From: an uncultured Brevinema sp.
GTDB taxonomy: Bacteria > Spirochaetota > Brevinematia > Brevinematales > Brevinemataceae
DNA: 22,499 nucleotides
Reading direction: 5' to 3'
Assembly: GCA_947036575.1 (NCBI GenBank)
Contig: CAMQSH010000011.1
Location: forward strand, 1-22,499
Below the pieces are notes generated by a model. The model had not been told where the DNA came from and ran no database searches. It was given only the letters and a program-made list of their open reading frames with translations. Both the position numbers and the translations under genes were made by a program. Of the stretch, positions 1-6,309 are shown piece by piece (position 1 is the stretch's first letter; each line of letters opens with the position of its first letter).

Positions 1-812
1 AACATATTCTTAGAGAAGCAAAATTTCATTTTGTTTTTTTTGCAGCTGGTTCAAAAGTATCTAAAGGTTTTATTCCTTTTGCTCAGGAGGCAGGTTCAAA
101 AATTATTGATATTTCATCTCATGCTTATGCTCATATGGGAGCACCTCTAGTAGTACCACAAATTTCTTTTGATAGCAAAAATGGAGTTACTCTTTTTGCT
201 AGTCCTATTTGTTTGTCTGTACATTTGAGTTTAGTGCTAGCGCCTCTTGCAAAAATATCAACATTAGAAAGAGTTGTAGCTTCGACCTATCAATCTGTAT
301 CAGGAGCAGGTTTTTTTGGTGTAGAGGAATTAGAAAGACAAGTTGTTGAAATTGAAGACGGTAAAGAAGCAAAATTACATTATTTCCCGAAGCAAATAGC
401 ATTTAATGTGTTTCCAGAAGTTGAGCATTTTGTAGAAGGTGAACGATGGACGAAGGAAGAAATTCTTGTAGAGCAGGAAGTTTCTACTATTTTAGGATTA
501 AAAGATCTGGATTTAGCATTGACTTGTGTACGTGTTCCAGTTTTACGAGGTCATAGTATAAGTATTACTCTTGATTTTGATAAAGAAGTTTCTTTAGATG
601 ATATCTATAGTGCATGGGAAGAAAATGGAATTGCTATTTACAGGGATGATTATCCAACAGCTTGGGATTTAGAAGGTACTTTGGACGTTGGTGTAGGACG
701 TTTGAGAAAAGATAAAAAAAGAAGTAATAGTATTCATTTTTGGACTGTTGCAGATAATTTATCTGTAGGAATGGCTTTAAATGCTGTTCAAATAGCTGAA
801 GAATTACTTTAA
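1..812 (+). CDS. asd: Aspartate-semialdehyde dehydrogenase, 5' end outside window
   Basis: Converts L-aspartyl-4-phosphate to aspartate semialdehyde with NADPH, the branch point to lysine/diaminopimelate, threonine and methionine. The frame is open from base 3, so the gene begins upstream; the ATG at 135 is internal. Visible family blocks are FFAAGSKVSKGF (NADP-binding region), PLVVPQIS, the nucleophile region ASPICLS with Cys at codon 210-212, STYQSVSGAG with the active-site Gln, FNVFPEVEHF, RVPVLRGHS with the catalytic Arg and His, and the C-terminal block ADNLSVGMALNAVQIAE. Odd points: the usual NPNCST is SPICLS, and the usual SSAFRM is SSHAYA, so the Asn before the cysteine and the phosphate-binding Arg are gone. 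It is clearly of the ASADH family; a changed substrate cannot be ruled out. The coenzyme-binding N terminus is not visible. Confidence 0.88.
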   Translation, partial: HILREAKFHFVFFAAGSKVSKGFIPFAQEAGSKIIDISSHAYAHMGAPLVVPQISFDSKNGVTLFASPICLSVHLSLVLAPLAKISTLERVVASTYQSVSGAGFFGVEELERQVVEIEDGKEAKLHYFPKQIAFNVFPEVEHFVEGERWTKEEILVEQEVSTILGLKDLDLALTCVRVPVLRGHSISITLDFDKEVSLDDIYSAWEENGIAIYRDDYPTAWDLEGTLDVGVGRLRKDKKRSNSIHFWTVADNLSVGMALNAVQIAEELL

Positions 813-825
813 ATAAACTTATTAC

Positions 826-858
826 AATAAAAAGTCCCCATATTGGGGACTTTTTATT
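826..858. terminator. Bidirectional intrinsic terminator between asd and the ankyrin gene
   Basis: Perfect 12-bp stem, 829-840 (AAAAAGTCCCCA) with 844-855 (TGGGGACTTTTT), and a TAT loop. It is A-rich on one side and T-rich on the other, so it can stop transcription from asd on the plus strand and from the convergent ankyrin gene on the minus strand, whose stop codon lies only 8 bases away. Confidence 0.92.
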
Positions 859-865
859 TATATAT

Positions 866-1792
866 TTAAAGATATCTTTTGACGATGGCTTTGATTTCTT
901 CAGGAGGAAGATCTGTTGTCATTTCTAATTGTATAAATAATTGAACAAGCTCTATATTTCCAGAGATATATCCATACACAAGAGCATTTTTACCCTCACT
1001 ATCAAGAGCATAGATATTAATATCAGGGTGAGCAATTAGTAAATTTACAATGTCAATATCTCCTGTTTGTGCAGCAAGCATTAGTGGAGTAATACCCTCA
1101 TCAGAAGTATTATTAACATTAGCACCTTTATTAAGAAGTAATTCTATAGTGTCATATTTTTTAGCCTGAATGGCGACCATCAGTGCTGTGTTTCCAGTGA
1201 TTGATCCTGTCGTTCTTGTATTAATATTTGCCCCATAATTAATAAGATAATTTATACTTTCTATTGGACCTTGCTGGGCTGCGAGCATTAGTGGACTAAT
1301 ATTACTAATGGTAGATTTATTTATAGTTAAATTAGGATCTGCTTTGTAGGTAAGTAATAAATGTGTAATGAGTACCCTTCTATTGGCTATAGAACATATA
1401 AGAGCACTTATACCATTTGTTAGATCTGGTAGTTTTCTAATATCAGGATTCATTCCTGCATTAAGATATTTTGTAACAGAATCTACATCACCAACTCTGA
1501 TAAAATAAAATAAATCTTCTATAGCTTGATAATTCGTGCTAAAATCATGTATAGTTTTTTGAGAAGGACTTTTGTAAATTTTATTACTTGGTTCTATTAT
1601 TATAGGAAGAGTGTTTGTATTTGTATTTTTAATTTTTTTAGGATTGTCATCAGAGATAGATACTGTACCAATACTTACACTAACAGTTTCTGATTGATCT
1701 AAAGTATTTTGTTCAAATGTAGAACTAAATGTTTTTTCTTGTGCAAATAGTGGGGTTGTAAGTAGTAATAAAATATTTAAAAGAATAAGCAT
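866..1792 (-). CDS. Secreted ankyrin-repeat protein
   Basis: 308 aa. The N terminus MLILLNILLLLTTPLFAQ is a hydrophobic signal peptide with probable cleavage after LFA, so the protein is predicted periplasmic or surface-exposed. A low-complexity Ser/Thr/Asn stretch follows, then about six ankyrin repeats from roughly residue 90 to near the end; typical cores are SPLMLAAQQGPIESINYLI, NTALMVAIQ and TPLMLAAQTGDIDIVNLLI. Ankyrin repeats bind proteins; the partner is unknown. The start at 1792 is preferred because GGAGG lies 5 bases upstream, the same arrangement as in the gene before it. A longer start at 1828 (12 more residues) overlaps the upstream gene by 8 bases, has no ribosome site, but would give the signal peptide two lysines. 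Likely translationally coupled to the FN3-like gene upstream. Confidence 0.85.
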   Translation of the reverse strand: MLILLNILLLLTTPLFAQEKTFSSTFEQNTLDQSETVSVSIGTVSISDDNPKKIKNTNTNTLPIIIEPSNKIYKSPSQKTIHDFSTNYQAIEDLFYFIRVGDVDSVTKYLNAGMNPDIRKLPDLTNGISALICSIANRRVLITHLLLTYKADPNLTINKSTISNISPLMLAAQQGPIESINYLINYGANINTRTTGSITGNTALMVAIQAKKYDTIELLLNKGANVNNTSDEGITPLMLAAQTGDIDIVNLLIAHPDINIYALDSEGKNALVYGYISGNIELVQLFIQLEMTTDLPPEEIKAIVKRYL

Positions 1793-1820
1793 AAAAGCCT
1801 CCAAGTATTTTTTGGTGTTA

Positions 1821-2243
1821 TTAATCATTTGATGTTTGAAAAGATATTTTTTTTATTTTTTTTGGGAAAAAGCCGATATATGATACAGCGATTGTATATA
1901 AAAAATATTCGGTATTTGGGGTTAAATTATCTATCTTATTGGTATAGCTTGTTTTTTTACCCGTAGTTATATTCCCACCAAAAGCAAAAGCTTCATTTAT
2001 TGTATTAGTATTTGTAAGATCTTCAGGAATTTTTGGAAGATCATTTGTATATATTCGCCAATAAATAGCAGCAGGTTCTGTTACTGTAAAACTAAATTGT
2101 GCATTGGTAGAATTAATCATGATAATTGCTGGACTATTATCTAACCATTCAGTATTTTTGTAATTGATGGTTTCATGGTTTTTTATAAGATAAGAAATTA
2201 AAATATAAGCAAAAAAAACATAAAGAGTAAATTTTAATTTCAT
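1821..2243 (-). CDS. Membrane-anchored or secreted FN3-like small protein, function unknown
   Basis: 140 aa. Residues 4-20 (KFTLYVFFAYILISYLI) form one hydrophobic helix, either an uncleaved anchor or a signal sequence, placing the rest outside the cytoplasm. The remainder looks like one fibronectin type III-like beta-sandwich: AQFSFTVTEPAAIYWRIY near the start and the FN3-like motif LTPNTEYFLYTIAVS near the end. GGAGG lies 5 bases before the ATG. It is the first gene of a two-gene minus-strand unit with the ankyrin protein. The FN3 assignment rests on pattern recognition only. No enzyme motif is visible. Confidence 0.75.
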   Translation of the reverse strand: MKLKFTLYVFFAYILISYLIKNHETINYKNTEWLDNSPAIIMINSTNAQFSFTVTEPAAIYWRIYTNDLPKIPEDLTNTNTINEAFAFGGNITTGKKTSYTNKIDNLTPNTEYFLYTIAVSYIGFFPKKIKKISFQTSND

Positions 2244-2255
2244 AAAACCTCCAAC

Positions 2256-2289
2256 TTAATAGATATATTATAAGTAATATATCTATTAA
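2256..2289. promoter_or_regulatory. Perfect 15-bp inverted repeat between divergent genes (candidate operator)
   Basis: Arms TTAATAGATATATTA (2256-2270) and TAATATATCTATTAA (2275-2289) are exact reverse complements around a 4-base TAAG spacer. The site fills most of the 70-base gap between the minus-strand FN3-like gene and the plus-strand TonB-like gene, where both promoters must lie. There is no G+C-rich stem or T-run, so it is unlike the terminators elsewhere in the window. A dimeric regulator controlling both directions is an inference. Confidence 0.55.
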
Positions 2290-2313
2290 TATCAAGTAAA
2301 ATAAGGAAGTAGC

Positions 2314-3189
2314 TTGACTAAAAAACGCACTTCAATTTTTTCTAATATTAATTCTAAAAAACATGTAAAATTATTAATTATTTTTATATGGATGTCTTTC
2401 ACTTTTCATTTATATGCTTTATGGGGATTAAGTGTTGCGTCTAATGTGTTACTAAATAATAATAAAGCTCCAGTACAAAATCAACAAAAAATTCATAATA
2501 TTATTTTGGAAACAAAAACAGAATCTCCTTTGGAATCCGAAGAAGCTGTTATTTCTGATAAAAACAATGTTAGTAAAGCTCCTATTCAGGATAAAACCAA
2601 ACCAGAAGAATATAATATTGCTAATTTTGATCCATCCTTAGCTCAAGGAAAAGGTGGGGATACTTCTTACATTCCTCAAGAAGAGGTAGAAGTAGAAGAA
2701 GAAAATCAAAAAGAATCTATTAAAGATACCCAAGTGGGGATACAGATTCAAAAAGATGCAAACAAAATAAAACAAAAAGCAGCAACTGGAGGAGGGGAAA
2801 CAGCACCAACTCTTTACGATATTAAAAAGAAACCTGTTATCAATCTTTATAGTACAGGTACAGCTAGTTTAGCAACGAAATCCAAAGATTATGCACAATA
2901 TTTTTTAAAAATGCAAAAGAAAATTGAAAAATATCATAGAGAGTTTTTTCCTGTTTATCAATATTATCAAGGTTTATTGAAAGATGGGGAAGTAGTAGTT
3001 GAGTACACTTTAGATCAATCTGGTGATATTTTAAATGCACAAGTTGTTTCTTCTTATGGTTCAGATATTGTTGATAATGCTAGTTTAAATTCTATAGTAT
3101 ATGCTAAAAACTTTGGAAAACTCCCTAAAGATCTACGAGAGGAAAAAGAAATTACAGTTCGCTTTCATTTTATTTATCTATCTAGATAA
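2314..3189 (+). CDS. TonB-family energy-transducer-like protein
   Basis: 291 aa, TTG start with AAGGAA five bases upstream. Architecture fits TonB: a basic cytoplasmic N terminus, one membrane segment at about residues 18-45 (LLIIFIWMSFTFHLYALWGL), a long hydrophilic periplasmic linker rich in Lys, Glu and Gln with an acidic patch EEVEVEEE, and a C-terminal domain from about residue 225 with the TonB_C-like pattern VVEYTLDQSGDILNAQVVSS and a final ITVRFHFIYLS strand. TonB couples the proton gradient, through ExbB/ExbD, to outer-membrane transport; exbB and exbD are not in this window. It could instead be a structural TolA/TonB-like protein. The stop codon is one base from that of the convergent lipoprotein gene. 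Confidence 0.75.
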   Translation: MTKKRTSIFSNINSKKHVKLLIIFIWMSFTFHLYALWGLSVASNVLLNNNKAPVQNQQKIHNIILETKTESPLESEEAVISDKNNVSKAPIQDKTKPEEYNIANFDPSLAQGKGGDTSYIPQEEVEVEEENQKESIKDTQVGIQIQKDANKIKQKAATGGGETAPTLYDIKKKPVINLYSTGTASLATKSKDYAQYFLKMQKKIEKYHREFFPVYQYYQGLLKDGEVVVEYTLDQSGDILNAQVVSSYGSDIVDNASLNSIVYAKNFGKLPKDLREEKEITVRFHFIYLSR

Positions 3190-3190
3190 T

Positions 3191-3721
3191 TTATTGTTTT
3201 GTTCCAATATTAGTTCCAAGAAAATAAATATTAGTTCCATTGGCTTGTATATTTTCTCTCCAAGCATAATATTTAGTAGGATCTTCTATTAATGTTAAAA
3301 TAAGATTGTGCATTGTACCTGTTTCAGAGCTGGAAATTTCTAAACTTTGATAATTACCTATTCCATCCCACATCCCATTAGTAAAAATGATTTTTTTTAT
3401 TCCTTTAGTAAGAATAGTATTGGTATATATAATATTAAATACAAAAATACTGTCTGTTAATAATGATGTCTCAATAGCATATCCATCACTAAATTTTATA
3501 TCGTAGATACCAAGATCTAGTATTGCATTCATATTAGCATCGTATGTCCCTGAGAAATTTGTTTTAAATTTTGCTTGGGTAAAAATCATATCTGGGGTGA
3601 TAGGGGTAGGATTGTTAGAAGAAGGGAATGGTGAATCAGGCTCTAAAGAACAAGAAATTATGACAGAAGATGTTAAAATAAGCAAAAAGGTTTTAATATA
3701 TGGATTTAATTTTTTTTTCAT
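3191..3721 (-). CDS. Putative lipoprotein, function unknown
   Basis: 176 aa. The N terminus has basic residues (MKKKLNPYIK), a hydrophobic core and a lipobox IISC with Cys24, followed by a Pro/Ser/Asn linker (SPFPSSNNPTPITPD): a lipoprotein signal and tether. The remaining ~130 residues alternate in a beta-strand-like pattern (FSGTYDANMNAILDLGIYDIKF), suggesting a small beta-barrel or sandwich, but no family is recognised. AAGGA lies before the ATG. A run of nine A directly follows the start codon. The gene converges on the TonB-like gene with a single base between the stops and no terminator between them. Confidence 0.75.
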   Translation of the reverse strand: MKKKLNPYIKTFLLILTSSVIISCSLEPDSPFPSSNNPTPITPDMIFTQAKFKTNFSGTYDANMNAILDLGIYDIKFSDGYAIETSLLTDSIFVFNIIYTNTILTKGIKKIIFTNGMWDGIGNYQSLEISSSETGTMHNLILTLIEDPTKYYAWRENIQANGTNIYFLGTNIGTKQ

Positions 3722-3800
3722 AAGTATTCCTTATTATTTCTTTAACAGATGGGGTTTTATAACATAGTTATGGCTATTATTTTAATAGTCTATATAAATA

Positions 3801-3829
3801 AAAATACTTATATAGAAAAATTTAGTCAA
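3801..3829 (-). promoter_or_regulatory. Possible promoter for the lipoprotein gene
   Basis: On the minus strand TTGACT (3829-3824) and TATTTT (3806-3801) are separated by 17 bases, about 80 bases before the lipoprotein start. The -35 is good and the -10 is weak; AT-rich DNA gives many chance matches. Confidence 0.3.
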
Positions 3830-3856
3830 ACAAAATAAAATATTATCTTTTGTTGA

Positions 3857-3886
3857 TTGACAAAAGGGTGGTTTTTATGTTATAAT
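3857..3886 (+). promoter_or_regulatory. Strong sigma-70-type promoter for the rpmF-plsX-fab cluster
   Basis: Consensus TTGACA (3857-3862), an 18-base spacer and consensus TATAAT (3881-3886) with an extended -10 TG at 3878-3879. It lies about 54 bases before rpmF and is the best promoter match in the window. Confidence 0.85.
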
Positions 3887-3939
3887 AACAGACGTAAAGC
3901 TCTATGTTTTTGAGTTTTTATTTTTTAAGGAGTTAACTA

Positions 3940-4131
3940 ATGGGTGTACCAAAGAAAAAGACATCAAAATGTCGTTCACGTATCCGCCGTGCTAATAGTT
4001 ATTATAAAATGGACGCTATAAATATGTCTACATGTGAATCTTGTGGAGCTCAAAAGTTACCACATAGAGTTTGTTCATCATGTGGTACATATAAAGGTAG
4101 AAAAGTTTTTGCTGGAGTTGAAGAAGCTTAA
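3940..4131 (+). CDS. rpmF: 50S ribosomal protein L32
   Basis: 63 aa, the family's usual size. The N terminus MGVPKKKTSKCRSRIRRA matches the conserved basic L32 start (usually MAVPKRKTSK). Cys32, Cys35, Cys45 and Cys48 in CESC and CSSC form the zinc-ribbon version of L32. AAGGAG lies 8 bases before the ATG. It opens the fatty-acid cluster; rpmF-plsX adjacency is common in bacteria, usually with the yceD (DUF177) gene before rpmF, which is absent here. Confidence 0.97.
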   Translation: MGVPKKKTSKCRSRIRRANSYYKMDAINMSTCESCGAQKLPHRVCSSCGTYKGRKVFAGVEEA

Positions 4132-4186
4132 GTTTCTCATCTTTCAACGATTCTTTCGTGGATCAATGTTGTTCATATATAATCAC

Positions 4187-4221
4187 AGGCGGAGAGTTTT
4201 TGTTATAACTCTTCGCCTTTT
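4187..4221 (+). terminator. Hairpin with T-run between rpmF and plsX (partial terminator or attenuator)
   Basis: Stem 4187-4198 (AGGCGGAGAGTT) pairs with 4207-4218 (AACTCTTCGCCT), with one G-T pair and an 8-base loop, followed by TTTT then CTG. The T-run is short, so partial read-through is likely. It would let L32 be made in excess of the fatty-acid enzymes. Confidence 0.7.
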
Positions 4222-4252
4222 CTGTAAATTTAGTTATTTAAAGTGAGGTTTT

Positions 4253-5284
4253 ATGCGTATAGGTGTAGATATTGCTAGTGGAGAAAGAAATCCTCGATTG
4301 TTAGTGAAGGGTAGTGTTGATGGGGCTTTATTACATCCTCATGCTGAAATAGTCATGATAGGTGATCAAAAACAATTGCAAAAAATATTAGATGAAGTTT
4401 GTGAAAAACATAAATTGATAATGCCTGATAATATCTCAATTATGCATGCCGATAATATCATAACAATGCATGATGAGCCTTTATCAGCAATAAAAATGAA
4501 ACCTCACTCCAGTATTGTTGTTGGATTGGAAGCTCATAAAAGAGGTGAGCTTGATGCTTTTTTCTCTCCTGGTAATACAGGGGCTATTGTTGTTGGTGCT
4601 TCTTTAATTTTACGTCGTTTGAAAGGGATTAAAAAACCAGCTTTAGCAACTTTCGTTTCTAAAGGAATACAAGGTACTCCATCAATGATCTTAGATATTG
4701 GAGCAAGTTCAGAAACAACAGTGGAAGATCTTATAAAATTTGGCTTAATGGGTCAAATTTATTATGAGCGTATGGTTAATGTTCCTGCACCAAAGGTAGG
4801 GCTTTTGAATGTTGGAGAGGAAGAATATAAGGGTTCTAAACTAGCAAGGGCTACTCACCAAGCAATGAAACATTGTGATTTTTTAAATTTTATAGGGAAT
4901 ATAGAAGGAAAAGATATCTTCAAAGGCAAGGCAGATGTAATTGTTTGCGATGGTTTTGTAGGAAATATCGTTCTCAAAACAATGGAAGGGACGGCATCAA
5001 GTTTTTCTCAAATGTTAAAATATGCTTTTAAATCTAGTTTGTTTAGTCTTTTTGGTGCTTTATTAGCAAAACCTGCTTTCCAAAAGGTAAAGGATGCACT
5101 TGATCCTGAATACTTTGGGGGAGCTCCTCTTTTAGGTGTTCAAGGTGTTGTGATGATAGGGCATGGATCTTCAGGAGGCTTGGCTTTTAAAAACGCTATT
5201 GATGCTTGTGTTAGAACAATAGAAAATAAAGTTGTCGAAGAATTGAATAGTAAAATTGAAGAAAATTTAATTAATATAGAATAA
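4253..5284 (+). CDS. plsX: Phosphate acyltransferase PlsX
   Basis: 343 aa, close to the family norm of 330-345. PlsX makes acyl-phosphate from acyl-ACP, used by PlsY to acylate glycerol-3-phosphate, the first step of phospholipid synthesis; it is a peripheral membrane enzyme. Recognisable blocks: MRIGVDIASGE at the start, FFSPGNTGAIVVGA (usually SAGNTGA), ALATFVSK, LDIGASSETT (usually GANVDCK), LLNVGEEEYKGS, FIGNIEGKDI, VIVCDGFVGNIVLKTMEG and GVVMIGHGSS. The N-terminal DAMGGD and the GANVDCK blocks diverge from the usual form. GAGG lies 6 bases before the ATG. It follows rpmF after an attenuator-like hairpin and precedes fabH. Confidence 0.95.
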   Translation: MRIGVDIASGERNPRLLVKGSVDGALLHPHAEIVMIGDQKQLQKILDEVCEKHKLIMPDNISIMHADNIITMHDEPLSAIKMKPHSSIVVGLEAHKRGELDAFFSPGNTGAIVVGASLILRRLKGIKKPALATFVSKGIQGTPSMILDIGASSETTVEDLIKFGLMGQIYYERMVNVPAPKVGLLNVGEEEYKGSKLARATHQAMKHCDFLNFIGNIEGKDIFKGKADVIVCDGFVGNIVLKTMEGTASSFSQMLKYAFKSSLFSLFGALLAKPAFQKVKDALDPEYFGGAPLLGVQGVVMIGHGSSGGLAFKNAIDACVRTIENKVVEELNSKIEENLINIE

Positions 5285-5288
5285 TTGC

Positions 5289-5348
5289 ATTAATCTTACT
5301 TGTAAAGTAATAATCAATGTATTTTGATATAAAGTAAGGGAGATTAAT
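5289..5348 (+). promoter_or_regulatory. Interrupted inverted repeat spanning the fabH ribosome-binding site
   Basis: 5289-5294 (ATTAAT) pairs with 5343-5348, and 5295-5301 (CTTACTT) pairs with 5332-5338 (AAGTAAG), leaving GGAG (5339-5342), the core of the fabH Shine-Dalgarno site, as a bulge. Inside the loop, ATCAA (5313-5317) can pair with TTGAT (5324-5328). The stem ends at the base before the TTG start. It may control fabH translation or be a DNA operator; either is an inference. Confidence 0.4.
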
Positions 5349-6284
5349 TTGAAAATAGGTATTTCACATATAGGAATATATGTTCCAGAAAAAATAATTA
5401 CTAATGATGATCTTTCAAAAATGGTGGACACTAATGATGAATGGATTTTTTCAAGAACTGGTATTAAACAAAGACATATAGCACGTAAAGATGAAACTAC
5501 CACAGATATGGCAATAGCTTCTGTGAAGGATCTGATTACTAAATCAAATATAAATATTCAAGATGTTGACTTTATTATTTGTTCTACGGTAACGAATGAA
5601 CAACAATTCCCATCAGTAGCAGCTTTAGTACAAAAAGAACTAAAAATTCCTAATATCCCTTGTTTTGATGTAGGTCCAGCTTGTGCAGGATTTGTTTATT
5701 TATTGGCAATTGCTGAATCTTTTATAAAATCAGGATTGGCAAAAAAAGTATTATGTATTTGTTCCGAAAAATTTAGTGATCTTGTTGATTGGACAGATAG
5801 AAATACTTGTATTTTATTTGGAGATGCGTCTACCGCATTTATTGTCGAAGAAAACCCAGAAACTTGTACTATTCTTAATACAATTATTGGTGGAGATGGT
5901 ACTTATAGTGATTCACTACAAACAATAAAACAAGAAAGTGGGGAACATTTTGTACAAATGGAAGGTACGACTGTTTTCAAATCAGCCGTTCGTATCATGG
6001 ATGAACAAGTAAGAACAGTTTGTGAAAAATCAAATAAAAGTTTAGAAGAGGTAGATCTTCTAATTCCTCACCAAGCTAATGCTAGGATTATGACTTCTGT
6101 TGCCGATAGGCTAGGGATAAAAGCATATATGAATGTTCAAAACTATGGTAATACTAGTAGTGCTACAATTCCCCTAGCTTTATTTGATGCAATGAAAGAA
6201 GGTGTAATTACTAAAGGGGATTTAGTGGTATCACCAGCTCTAGGTGGTGGATTTACATGGGGTGCTACTTTACTACAATTTTAA
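5349..6284 (+). CDS. fabH: Beta-ketoacyl-ACP synthase III
   Basis: 311 aa, near the family norm. It condenses acetyl-CoA (or a branched acyl-CoA) with malonyl-ACP to start fatty-acid synthesis. The catalytic triad is visible: Cys112 in GPACAGFVYL, His241 in LIPHQANARI and Asn268 in NYGNTSSATIPLAL, matching E. coli Cys112/His244/Asn274. Other signatures are NDEWIFSRTGIKQRHIA near the N terminus and GGGFTWGATLL at the end. The start is TTG with AAGGGAG 6 bases upstream; no better start lies nearby. It is in the cluster after plsX, and its leader contains the inverted repeat at 5289-5348. Confidence 0.96.
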   Translation: MKIGISHIGIYVPEKIITNDDLSKMVDTNDEWIFSRTGIKQRHIARKDETTTDMAIASVKDLITKSNINIQDVDFIICSTVTNEQQFPSVAALVQKELKIPNIPCFDVGPACAGFVYLLAIAESFIKSGLAKKVLCICSEKFSDLVDWTDRNTCILFGDASTAFIVEENPETCTILNTIIGGDGTYSDSLQTIKQESGEHFVQMEGTTVFKSAVRIMDEQVRTVCEKSNKSLEEVDLLIPHQANARIMTSVADRLGIKAYMNVQNYGNTSSATIPLALFDAMKEGVITKGDLVVSPALGGGFTWGATLLQF

Positions 6285-6309
6285 AAGATAGATTTAAAAA
6301 GGATATAGA

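Noticed and set aside
4178..4183. TATAAT upstream of plsX as a separate promoter
   Set aside because: No acceptable -35 at 16-18 bases, and the transcript would begin at the terminator-like hairpin.
4034..4246. 70-codon open frame overlapping rpmF and its downstream gap
   Set aside because: It runs through the rpmF coding region and the attenuator hairpin; no ribosome site and no protein-like composition.
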